Shown one piece after another: positions 7,504-16,100 of a stretch of DNA of 32,947 nucleotides. This stretch comes from an uncultured Prevotellaceae bacterium (GTDB lineage: Bacteria > Bacteroidota > Bacteroidia > Bacteroidales > Bacteroidaceae), in assembly GCA_937898415.1 (NCBI GenBank), contig CALDLA010000148.1, positions 1 through 32,947 of the forward strand, written 5' to 3'. Positions within the stretch are counted from its first letter, which is position 1; the number at the start of each line of letters is the position of its first letter. The translations under genes and the position numbers were made by a program. Below the pieces are notes generated by a model. That model saw nothing but the letters and a program-made list of their open reading frames with translations, ran no database searches and was not told where the DNA came from.

Positions 7504-7548
7504 CAAAAGTATAGAGAGATTAGCACTTTTTCACTACCCGAAAGGGTA
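7504..7548 (-). promoter_or_regulatory. Acyl synthase promoter with proximal operator
   Basis: The -7 box TACTTTTG is at 7511-7504 and the palindrome TACCC-GAAA-GGGTA at 7535-7548. The centre-to-centre distance is 34 bp, as at the RiPP promoter. The coding-strand site reads TTACCCTTTCGGGTAGTGA. No -33 TTG box is present. Confidence 0.75.
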
Positions 7549-7573
7549 ATTAGGTTAAAACTCCTTTAATTAT

Positions 7574-7625
7574 TACCCTTTTGGGTAAATACCGCTTGGT
7601 ATTATTTATATTTTTCGTATCTTTG
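7574..7625 (+). promoter_or_regulatory. luxR-type gene promoter with symmetric operator and second palindrome
   Basis: The symmetric palindrome ATTACCC-TTTT-GGGTAAA (core 7574-7587) is 39 bp from the operator of the divergent acyl synthase, so it may act as the distal site of that promoter. A second, different palindrome ATACCGCTTGGTAT follows at 7589-7602, and the -7 box TATCTTTG is at 7618-7625, giving a start about 15 bp before the ATG. Here the operator is 41 bp from the -7 box, unlike the other three, so the regulator gene may be controlled differently. Confidence 0.65.
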
Positions 7626-7645
7626 CACCCAAAAATCATAGTCAA

Positions 7646-8404
7646 ATGGATATTAGAGTAGAGGATTTCTTTATAGAAGCAAACTCAGTAGATTCTGTAA
7701 CAGAAGAAAATTACAGAGATTTGGATGTGTTACTTCGAGCCGTGGATTCATTCTCGCGTTCGACTTATCAAAGTGTCTATGTAATCGACTACTTTAAGAA
7801 GGGATTTCTTTATGTATCTGACAATCCACTTTTCCTATGTGGATATACTCCTGAAGAACTGTTGGAAATGGGCTATTTATTTTATATCAGCAATGTGCCT
7901 AAAGAAGAACATAGCATGTTAGCAGAAATAAACAAGTCTGGATTCAATTTCTTTAATAAGTTCCCACTAAGTCAAAGACGGAAGTGTATTATCTCATACG
8001 ATTTCCATATCCTGAATGGAAAGCACTCTACGTTAATCAATCATAAGATAACTCCTCTCGTTATGACAGAAGATGGAAGGACATGGTTAGGGTTATGTGT
8101 TGTCTCATTATCACCTCACACTTCCGCCGGACACATAGAATTCCGTATGTCTGGCGACGATCGTATATGGGAGTATTCTCGTCTCTCACACAAATGGAAA
8201 GAAAAAGAGAAAGTAGAACTAACTTCCGAAGAAAAAGATGTATTGGTTTTGTCAGCACAAGGATTTAACCGTGATGAGATAGCCGATCACATGTGCAAGT
8301 CTGTAGATACAATTAAATTCTATAGACGCAACCTTTTTGACAAGTTAGGTGTTAAAAATATCACAGAAGCATTGTCATACGCTACAAGCTACGGATTGTT
8401 GTAA
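7646..8404 (+). CDS. PAS/HTH LuxR-family transcriptional regulator
   Basis: 252 residues. Residues 35-155 look like a PAS sensor (FLYVSDNPLFLCGYTPEELL is typical). Residues 190-252 are a GerE/LuxR helix-turn-helix: LTSEEKDVLVLSAQGFNRDEIA, then recognition helix region SVDTIKFYRRNLFDKLGV. It lacks a phosphorylatable receiver domain, so it probably binds a small ligand or senses redox/other cues through PAS. It is divergent from the acyl synthase and ends 12 bp from the convergent ThiF gene. Palindromes around these genes are the best candidates for its binding site. It is the only regulator inside the cluster. Confidence 0.8.
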   Translation: MDIRVEDFFIEANSVDSVTEENYRDLDVLLRAVDSFSRSTYQSVYVIDYFKKGFLYVSDNPLFLCGYTPEELLEMGYLFYISNVPKEEHSMLAEINKSGFNFFNKFPLSQRRKCIISYDFHILNGKHSTLINHKITPLVMTEDGRTWLGLCVVSLSPHTSAGHIEFRMSGDDRIWEYSRLSHKWKEKEKVELTSEEKDVLVLSAQGFNRDEIADHMCKSVDTIKFYRRNLFDKLGVKNITEALSYATSYGLL

Positions 8405-8416
8405 ATCATAACTAAC

Positions 8417-9184
8417 TCAATTTCTATCTTCCAACAATGAAGATAAATAGAACTTAGGAAAGTACTTTACTTCCTTGCCTGTCGCTAAATTATACATGGC
8501 ATTTACACAAAAACCAGCCGTAATCCATGAGGCAATAGCCAGTTGGGGAGGAGGCAGAATATCCTTTTCTTCTTTGTATGTTTCAACTATTTTTTCTAAC
8601 CATTCTTTGGAATCATGCCAAAATGCTCCATAGCCAGTGACATAATCGGCAACTTTCAATTCAAAACCGATAGGTGAATCAGAACTTTTATTCAATTGTG
8701 AAAGTTGTAATCCGTCTGGCTTGACGATTGACATAAAACCTGCCCATCCGAAATTATAAGGATGTAACACTGGGATATTTTGTTCTTTACAGATTTCATC
8801 AAAAACAAATGGTGTCTCATCTTTAAAATCCAAAGCATTAACTGCAATATCACAGTCCTTCATAAAATCTCTCACATTTTCTTTCGATAGGAATGTTGTG
8901 TGATACTTGATCTTTGCTTGTGGATTAATTGTAAGCAATCTTTTGGCTAAACTCTCAGCTTTGTATTCTCCAAGATCATTCTCAGTGTAGTTTTGCCGAT
9001 TCAAATTACTTAGTTCAACCTTGTCTCCATCTATAATCGTAATGTTCTCAAAGCCGAATCGCAAGGCACATTCCGCAATAATACTCCCAATACCAGCGCC
9101 AACAAAAAGGAGTTTGGTATTCCTTACTACTTCCTGTTCTTGTTCACTCACATAAATCCGATTTCTGCTATACCTTTCTTCCAT
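8417..9184 (-). CDS. E1-like (ThiF/HesA/MoeB family) adenylating enzyme
   Basis: 255 residues. It has the nucleotide-binding loop GAGIGS at 29-34, the acidic strand end D52, the NLNRQ signature at 60-64 and D119 in VNALDF, as in ThiF/MoeB/MccB enzymes. The CxxC zinc pairs of classical E1 enzymes are absent, so it is a divergent form. These enzymes adenylate a C-terminal carboxylate of a carrier protein or peptide. Here the substrate is unknown: no ThiS/MoaD-like carrier with a GG end is visible nearby. Its promoter carries the same operator as the RiPP and acyl synthase promoters, so it belongs to the same regulon. It might act on the signal, on an amino acid, or on a RiPP C-terminus. Confidence 0.75.
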   Translation of the reverse strand: MEERYSRNRIYVSEQEQEVVRNTKLLFVGAGIGSIIAECALRFGFENITIIDGDKVELSNLNRQNYTENDLGEYKAESLAKRLLTINPQAKIKYHTTFLSKENVRDFMKDCDIAVNALDFKDETPFVFDEICKEQNIPVLHPYNFGWAGFMSIVKPDGLQLSQLNKSSDSPIGFELKVADYVTGYGAFWHDSKEWLEKIVETYKEEKDILPPPQLAIASWITAGFCVNAMYNLATGKEVKYFPKFYLSSLLEDRN

Positions 9185-9207
9185 TGTATATTATTTAAAT
9201 TTGGATG

Positions 9208-9252
9208 CAAAGATAGATGCATAAAATGAAATAATCACTACCCGAAAGGGTA
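9208..9252 (-). promoter_or_regulatory. ThiF-like gene promoter with operator
   Basis: The -7 box TATCTTTG is at 9215-9208 and the palindrome TACCC-GAAA-GGGTA at 9239-9252, again exactly 34 bp between centres. Coding strand TTACCCTTTCGGGTAGTGA. No second palindrome is found 39 bp further upstream, where the rteB-like gene ends. Confidence 0.75.
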
Positions 9253-9276
9253 ATAATTGTTTGGAATCTTGTTTTT

Positions 9277-10623
9277 TTAAGATTTTATAACAGGTTCTGG
9301 ATTAGTGTGATTTTTAGGAACCTCAATACAATAGTCTTTCATCTTCTGAAACAAGTTACGTCTGCTGATGCCAAGAATGGCTGCGGCAGGTTCTCGCCTG
9401 TACCCACATGATTCAAGTGCCTTGACTATTTTTGTTTTCTCCTCGCTCTCATCATTCAGTTTCATAGTCGTGGGTGTTTCCGACACTTCTTGAAGAGAGA
9501 AGGTAAGGTGTTCTGGTTGGAGTTTGTCGCAATCATACTTCTTAACCGCCAGTTCTATTACCCTCACAAGTTCACGCACATTCCCCGGCCAGGGATATGC
9601 CTCCAGTTTATGTTTGGCTTTACTGCTTAGCCTGCGTCTTTCGTCAAAGTATTCCAAGAAGAACGTCGCCATTGGCACGATATCTGTCACCGTTTCCCTT
9701 AGCGGTGGAATATTGGCTACCTCCTCACAGATGCAATCCCGGAAATGCTGTGTCATTAAGCCCTCTCTGACGAGTTCATCGGGAGATTTGGCGGAAGTGC
9801 ATATAAGCCTGAAATCCACAAAGCGCTTCTTGCATGAGCCAATACGACAGTAATCCCCTGTTTCCAACACCTCTTTAAGCAGATTCTGCACACTCAAAGG
9901 CATCTCATCGACGTTCTCCAAGAAAAGGAAACTGTCACGTGCTTTCTCCAGAATGCCGTCTGTTGATTGTACGGCACTGGCGTATGCACCTTTCTGATGC
10001 CCAAAGAAATAATCCTCCACATGCTCCATTTCTGCCAATGCGCTGCATCTAACGTGGGCATAGTCGCCATAATGGAACCCCTCCATTGCCATATAGTCCT
10101 CTGCCAGATGACTCCTTCCAGTTCCGCTTTCACCAACGACTACAAGACGGAGATCCAGACCGACATAGCCCTTCAGCCTCTCATAAAGAGCCAGAAAAGG
10201 TTGGCTATTGCGCCTGAACATCAGGCGGTTTTTGTGCTTGTCGCGGAGATTCTGCTCTTCCATGATGCCTTTAATCCTGGCATAGAACTTCTCGTCCATC
10301 TGCGGCTTGGGGATATAACTTTTAGCGCCAAGTTCCATCGTCTCTATAGAGTTTTCCATCGTGCCGTAGTTTGTCATCAGGAAGAATAACTGGCGATACC
10401 CTTGCTCCCGCATCCAACGCAGGATGTCCGTACCGTTTTTTCCGCTCTCATCATTCAGAATGAGATCGGCCAAGATTACGTCGTTCCTGCCAGCCCGTTC
10501 AATAAGCCACTTGGCTTTCTTGACCGTCTGGCATGCAACGGCCTCTATCCCGAAATCCGCCAACGTAGCGCAGACGGAATCGCAGTAGGATTTCATATCG
10601 TCAATGACTATTACCTTACTCAT
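9277..10623 (-). CDS. rteB: RteB-like sigma-54-type response regulator
   Basis: 448 residues: receiver domain 1-125 (phosphoacceptor D53 in VILADLIL), AAA+ domain about 140-370 (Walker A GESGTGRS 164-171; arginine-finger region) and a C-terminal Fis-type HTH (AAAILGISRRNLFQKMKDY). The order and linkage to a hybrid kinase match rteA-rteB of CTnDOT-type conjugative transposons, where RteB drives excision and transfer genes. The sigma-54 contact loop, normally GAFTGA, reads GAYASA (212-217), and the Walker B region is LFLENVDE. The ability to engage sigma-54 is therefore uncertain. Its start overlaps the end of the kinase gene by 8 bp, so the two are translationally coupled. Confidence 0.8.
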   Translation of the reverse strand: MSKVIVIDDMKSYCDSVCATLADFGIEAVACQTVKKAKWLIERAGRNDVILADLILNDESGKNGTDILRWMREQGYRQLFFLMTNYGTMENSIETMELGAKSYIPKPQMDEKFYARIKGIMEEQNLRDKHKNRLMFRRNSQPFLALYERLKGYVGLDLRLVVVGESGTGRSHLAEDYMAMEGFHYGDYAHVRCSALAEMEHVEDYFFGHQKGAYASAVQSTDGILEKARDSFLFLENVDEMPLSVQNLLKEVLETGDYCRIGSCKKRFVDFRLICTSAKSPDELVREGLMTQHFRDCICEEVANIPPLRETVTDIVPMATFFLEYFDERRRLSSKAKHKLEAYPWPGNVRELVRVIELAVKKYDCDKLQPEHLTFSLQEVSETPTTMKLNDESEEKTKIVKALESCGYRREPAAAILGISRRNLFQKMKDYCIEVPKNHTNPEPVIKS

Positions 10624-12856
10624 CCCTTGTGTCCCGTATCTCCTTCGCCTTTGTGATGATGATTGTCGCCATCTTGTCTATTTCAGCCATGTATGTCACC
10701 AGACGGTTATAGGCGCTCATGTCTTTACTCCGTGCCACCTCCATGATGGGGTCAACCAATATGCTGACACGATAGAGCAGCCAACTTGTATTCAGGCAAT
10801 GCGCCCACTTCCTCATCTCGTCGAAGTCCATAGTCTTGACAGCATTGTGCAGCCCTGCGACAGCATCCTCGGTCTCTTCTATCAGATACCCTGCTACGGA
10901 TTTCCGCAGTTTCGAGAAGTCTGGTGTCACCGTCTTGCTCTTCTCAGTTATCACTCGGTTCACCACGTTCACCATCTCGCTGATGTCAGCCGTCTTGGGC
11001 AGATACTCGTCGAATCCTACCTTCAGCAGTTCCTCGCGCACTTCCTCGCCTGATGCCGTCGAGACTATCACGGGAACCGTCTGGCTGTTGGCAACCTTAC
11101 TCTCCCTCATGACGTCGAGCAGTTCCCGTCCGTTTTTTCCTGGCATCTGCAGATCCATGATAACCGCAGAATAATTGCCCTTCCTGAGCATTGTGAAGAA
11201 TTTTGCCGTGTCGCTGCACACGTCACAGTCGAAACCGTTCTGCTGCAGAACACCTTGTATCATCAGCAGCCACACGTTGCTGTCGTCAACCACCAGCACA
11301 TGTTTCCGCTCCTCCGAGGCTTTCATGACCTCCGCTACAACCGCATCCCCCTTGCTCTCCGCAATCTTCATCGGCAGACTTACGTAGAATGTGGTCCCCT
11401 TGTCCGAAGACTCAAAATCGATCTTGCCTTTCATCAGGTCAACGAGCATCTTGGCCGTTGAGAGTCCGATGCCAAAGCCCTCCTTGCCAGTGGCAACGGC
11501 ATTGGAGAAGCGGGTAAAGGCAGAGAACACCCGTTCCTTGTCTTCATCCTTGATGCCAATGCCAGTGTCGCTCACCTTGAAGTTCAGCATATCGTCGGCA
11601 TACGAAATATCCAGCTCCACACTGCCCTTCCTGGTGAACTTGAAGGCATTGTCAAGCAGATTGGTCGCTATGTGGCAGATTTTCTCATAGTCGCCGTTGA
11701 GGACGATGCCCTGCACCTTCGGCTTTACAAATTCAATCAGCCGCTCGTCGGCTCTCAGTTCGAAGGAATTGGTCAGTTCGTTGGCCAGTTCCATCAGGCT
11801 GAAGTCCCTCGGCTTCAGCATCCCCTTGTTGCTCTCTAAACGGAAGTAGTCCAGCAACTGGTCTATCATCCCCCTGAGTTGCCGGGCTGAGAACGATATG
11901 GCACTGATGTACTTTTCATTCTTCGCTGGGCATTGTTTCGCCATATCGTTGTAGCCGATGACGATGCTCAGCGGGGTGCGCAGGTCGTGGACGATGGCAT
12001 ACATCATCTGTCGGCGCTTCTCCACAAGTTTCTTGTTCTTGTCAGATTCCTTTTCGAGTTCCTTCATCACTTTTGAGCGCCGCCATGTGTTGGCCACATT
12101 CAGTAGTGCTACGAAAATAAGAAACAACATACCCCATCTGAACGTGGTCTTTCCGATACCGCTTGCCCTATCCATCAGTTCTTTCTGTTTGCGTTCGGCT
12201 TTGGCATCCTCCGCATCAAGCATCTGGCTGACGTTGATGTCCAGCCAACGGTTGACTTCGGCGAGGCTGTCGCTGAGAACACTGAGACTGATGGTATATA
12301 GTTCTTTGTCAAGAAAGGCCAGTTCGTTGACGGACGGTACGGTGACCGTCCTATTCTTGCTCCTTGAGGTCACTTCTTCCCTGCTGCTCCTGAACACATG
12401 CCCAGTGTAATGCTTGACGTAAGTCTCCGTGTCCTTGACAGTTACCTGTCTGTCCTGTCGCAGATGCTCGTCATTCTCATTCCGCTTTACGATTGTCGCG
12501 TAGATCTCGGACAGCAGATGTCCTTTCTGGTTAAGGATGTTCTGCATGGAGTCAATCTGACTTTTGGAGTAATATTTGCGCAGTCCGTCGAGCGAGTTGT
12601 TTGTTTCAACTAGTTTTTGTTGGTAATCAACGGAATCTGTCGGGGACCATTCTGATACCTGTTCGCCCAAGTGATCTAATTGTATTGTGCTTTTCAGTGC
12701 AGCGTGAATGATTCTGTATTGTTCCTGGCTGTTAGTTGACTCAATAATGATATTCTCCAGTTTCTGCCACCGCCAGTAGCCAAACATAAATACTCCTATA
12801 AATAGTAAGATGTTGACAGCATTTGTCAGCAAGAGGTCAAACTTTGTTCTTTTCAT
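10616..12856 (-). CDS. rteA: RteA-like hybrid sensor histidine kinase
   Basis: 746 residues. An N-terminal membrane segment (about 10-28), an extracytoplasmic helical sensor region and a second membrane segment near 240-258 are followed by a HisKA box (MYAIVHDLRTPLSIV, H near 290), a HATPase domain with GIGIKDEDKERVFSAF and GFGIGLSTAKMLV, a receiver domain (phosphoacceptor in VIMDLQMPGKNG, about 567) and an Hpt-like tail (KWAHCLNTSWLL). This is the RteA architecture. In CTnDOT the gene follows tetQ in one operon and responds to tetracycline. Here no tetQ is present and the gene has its own promoter and a structured leader. Confidence 0.8.
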   Translation of the reverse strand: MKRTKFDLLLTNAVNILLFIGVFMFGYWRWQKLENIIIESTNSQEQYRIIHAALKSTIQLDHLGEQVSEWSPTDSVDYQQKLVETNNSLDGLRKYYSKSQIDSMQNILNQKGHLLSEIYATIVKRNENDEHLRQDRQVTVKDTETYVKHYTGHVFRSSREEVTSRSKNRTVTVPSVNELAFLDKELYTISLSVLSDSLAEVNRWLDINVSQMLDAEDAKAERKQKELMDRASGIGKTTFRWGMLFLIFVALLNVANTWRRSKVMKELEKESDKNKKLVEKRRQMMYAIVHDLRTPLSIVIGYNDMAKQCPAKNEKYISAISFSARQLRGMIDQLLDYFRLESNKGMLKPRDFSLMELANELTNSFELRADERLIEFVKPKVQGIVLNGDYEKICHIATNLLDNAFKFTRKGSVELDISYADDMLNFKVSDTGIGIKDEDKERVFSAFTRFSNAVATGKEGFGIGLSTAKMLVDLMKGKIDFESSDKGTTFYVSLPMKIAESKGDAVVAEVMKASEERKHVLVVDDSNVWLLMIQGVLQQNGFDCDVCSDTAKFFTMLRKGNYSAVIMDLQMPGKNGRELLDVMRESKVANSQTVPVIVSTASGEEVREELLKVGFDEYLPKTADISEMVNVVNRVITEKSKTVTPDFSKLRKSVAGYLIEETEDAVAGLHNAVKTMDFDEMRKWAHCLNTSWLLYRVSILVDPIMEVARSKDMSAYNRLVTYMAEIDKMATIIITKAKEIRDTRDE

Positions 12857-12861
12857 TTAGC

Positions 12862-12991
12862 CTAATCGTTTAGAGGGTGATACCCTGATATCCTTATATA
12901 TAAGGGATTCCAATAGGGAACAGACATTTCCCCTTTTTACTCCCTATTGACTTATTTTACAATTCTCTTTTCAATTTGGGGTGCAAAATTA
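12862..12991 (-). promoter_or_regulatory. rteA-rteB promoter and structured leader with a 21-codon ORF
   Basis: The -7 box TAATTTTG is at 12991-12984. The leader has three inverted repeats: CAATAGGGA/TCCCTATTG (12911-12919 with 12941-12949), the palindrome CCTTATATATAAGG (12892-12905) and AGGGT/ACCCT (12874-12886). Inside it, ATG at 12927 opens a small frame MSVPYWNPLYIRISGYHPLND ending at TAG 12862-12864, preceded by AAAAAGGGGAA. Its codons cover the 3' arm of the first stem and the other two hairpins. This resembles translational attenuation as known for the tetQ leader, but that role is inferred. Confidence 0.55.
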
Positions 12992-13039
12992 CGAAAAAAG
13001 TCGCAAAAACATACCGACCAGTATTTAAATATTCAAAAA

Positions 13040-13079
13040 TTAGCCCTATTTCCTCATTATTTGAAGGGAATAGGGCTAA
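13040..13079 (-). terminator. Rho-independent terminator of the methylase/helicase operon
   Basis: TTAGCCCTATT...AATAGGGCTAA forms an 11-bp stem, extended by three more pairs with one mismatch, around an AT-rich loop. On the minus strand it is followed by TTTTT. It lies about 30 bp beyond the stop codon of the long methylase/helicase gene. Confidence 0.75.
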
Positions 13080-13111
13080 AATGGGGGGTATTTACCTTAG
13101 AAATTACAGAT

Positions 13112-16100
13112 TTACATTTTCAAGCCTTTGACCTTTTTCGGCTCATCATCTTTGTCAGGCGATGGAAGCATGGAAACCTTATGACCATACTCATATTCCT
13201 TTTTCTCTTCGGGTGTCTCCGGCCTCTCCTCCTTAGGGGCCAGCTCCATCTGAATCTTGCGGTCAAGGGCGGCGAGTTCGTTCTTCAGGTCGTGAAGTTC
13301 CTTCTCCTTTTTCCACTCCTTGTTTGCTGTAGGTGTCAGTTGGTCTATCTTCTTCTGATACCAGTCAACATCCTTCTGGTACTTCTCCACCAAAGAAGGA
13401 ATCTTTTCCAGTGCGCGGATGAAACTGGTGGCAGCGGCCTCCTTGTCCTTCTTGGCGACGATACCGTTATTGTGGCGATAGACAATGTTGCCATACACTC
13501 CGAAATTGTTCTCACGGAACGGCAAACCGCCTTTCTCCACTTCCTCGGTACGTACCTTGATGGGAAAACCGTAGATTTCGCCAATCTCCTTTGTCTGGCC
13601 TTTCGTGTCCATCGTCTCGGCAATGTGCTGCACCTTGGCACCAAGTTCTTCAAGGTCATTATAGACCTTACCCTCAATCTTCACCTCCATTACGATGTTT
13701 CCGAGGGCATCATGCTTCATGTTTGTATCCAACTGCTGTTTATCAACTGCCAACTTATCAAGCACCTCTTTCGCTTTCTGCACTTCCTTCTGTGCATCCT
13801 CAATGTCAAACTCCACACTACGCCTTGCGTTCATGAAACTCTTGCGCTCACTCTCCAGCGAGGCAATCTTTTTCTCCAGTTTCGCCTTGTCAAGAAGGTC
13901 TGTGTTACCCGACAGGATGGCCATGTATTCCGAGAAGTTCATGCCGTTGGCCTCGTCTATTGCTCCCTCGTCGATGGTTCGTGCGCCCATAGCGCCAGAC
14001 TTCAACTGTGAGATAAAGGTCTGCTTGCAGTGCAGCAGGTTGAACTTGTAGGCATCCAGCGTTTTCTCAACGGCATAGATGATGCTGTCCACCGTGTTGT
14101 TATTGTATTTCTTGGCGACCTCATTGCCCTTTCTGACGGCCCGGCCATTACGTTGTTCAAGGTCGCTGGGCCTCCAGGGTATGTCAAGATGATGAATAGC
14201 GACAGCCCTTTTCTGGGCATTAACACCCGTTCCCAACATTGACGTCGAGCCAAAGAGCACGCGCACACGTCCCTCGTTCATGGCCTCAATCACGGCTTTT
14301 CGTGCCTTTTCACTCTTGCATTCCTGAATGAAACGGATTTCGTCAGCAGGGATGCCGTAGTCCTCAATTAACTTGCGCTTAATCTCGGAATAGACATTCC
14401 AAGTATCGCCCGGCTGATACGTTCCTAAGTCAGAGAAAACGAACTGCGTACCTTTCTGTTCATCGAACTTCTTGTAATACTCCGCTATCTTCATGGCACA
14501 GACGCTGGCCTTGTTACCAGCATCGTCATCATAGAGCGTCGGATTTATCATGCGCATGTCGAGTGCCATCTTGCGGGCGTAGTCCGTAGCAATCAGCATC
14601 TTTGCCTTCTCTTCCGTTTCACTCAGAGGCAGACGACCGAGGATAGTAGCGTCACCAGATTCCGCAAACTCCATCAGTTTCTTGATAAACACCTCCTGAT
14701 CAGGCGTCGGCGGGATGTTGTAAAGTATCTCGTTCATCTTCGGCCTGTCCACTCCCACGTCCTCAGCGGTTCGGTAATCGGTAATCTCATTATAGAACGT
14801 AGCCAGTTCTGGCACCTTGATGAAGTACCTGAAACGCTCCTTCTGGATGATGTTGTTCGTCACCGAAAACTCAAAGTCCGTCGATTTCTTTGCGAAGATA
14901 GCGGCCCAGGCATCAAAGCACGGAATGTTCTGTTTCTCCATTTCCTTCGGGCGAAGGTATTTGAACAGCAGATAAAGCTCCGTTAACGAGTTACTGATAG
15001 TCGTACCAGAAAGAAAGGTGGCACAGAGGTCACGACGCGGTTTCGTACCGTCGCCCTCCTGCATCGTGCGGATGGCAAAGAGCAGGTTGAGTGCTTTCTG
15101 GCTTCCCTGACTGTTACCCAGTCCCGCCACACGGTCGTGACGGGTGTTGAACATCAGGTTCTTGAATTGGTGGCTTTCGTCAATAAACAGGTGGTCGATG
15201 CCCATCTGCCTGAAGTCGATAAAGTCATCGGTTCGGCTGTTAATCTTGCTGGAAATCTCAACGAGTTTTGCCTCTAGATTGGCCTTGCGTTTCTCTAAGC
15301 CTTTCAGCATCATACCAGAAATATCCTTACCGCTCATTCTCAGCGTCTCAAGATTGTCCTCCACACTCTGCAACTCGGCCATCAGGATTTTCTCCTGCAT
15401 CTCCGGTGACTGCGGTATCTTGCCGAACTGGTCGTGCGACATAATCACGCAGTCGAAGTCATTGTTCTTAATCGAATGGAAGAACTTTACCCTGTTCTCC
15501 GTAGAGAAGTCTTTTTCGCTGGCATACAGGATGCGGGCATTGGGATAGGCAGTCTGATAGGTGGCGGCAATTTCTGCCACATTTGCTTTCAGTCCTATTA
15601 TCATAGGCTTCTTCGCCATGCCGAGACGCTTCATTTCATGCGCTGCGATACACATGATGAGTGTCTTGCCCGTACCCACCTGGTGGTCGCATATTCCGCC
15701 ACCGTTCTGCTTGATCATCCACACACAATCCTTCTGCGAGGGATAGACGCTGCTGATGCCGTAGCGCAACTCCAGTCCTTTCATGTCAAGATCTGGGAAG
15801 GTCTGATGACTGCCGTCGTACTTCGGGCGGACAAAGCAGTTGAACTTCTCGTTATACATCTGTGCCAGTCTGTCCTTGAACTCACGGTTTTGGCTTTCAA
15901 GCCATTCAGTGAAGCCGTTGCGGATTTCATCAATCTTCGAGTTTGCCAACTGGATGGCCTGTGCATCAGGCACCTTGATGTCGTTGCCGTTGTCATCCTT
16001 GCCGTTCGACTTCATGATTTTCGGCGTCGTGTTGTGCAGGGCATGGCGCAGCAGGGCTATACCGTCATACCTGCGATACTCACCTTGGACACAGAACTCA

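Noticed and set aside
7488..7526. Upstream start codon of the acyl synthase (adds 13 residues)
   Set aside because: The -7 promoter box at 7504-7511 lies inside this extension, so the transcript would start downstream of it.
7617..7626. GTAnnTTTGC matches as CTnDOT-type attachment cores (also at 25344, 32142)
   Set aside because: The motif is the same as the -7 promoter box and each lies correctly placed before a gene; no integrase or second att copy is in view.
12857..13111. Hidden or truncated tetQ upstream of rteA
   Set aside because: The 255 bp hold only a promoter, leader and the helicase terminator; no elongation-factor-like frame is present.
12947..14011. Long plus-strand open frame (354 codons) opposite the helicase gene
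   Set aside because: It lies antisense to the conserved C-terminus of the helicase, is rich in leucine and histidine as shadow frames are, and has no recognisable domain.
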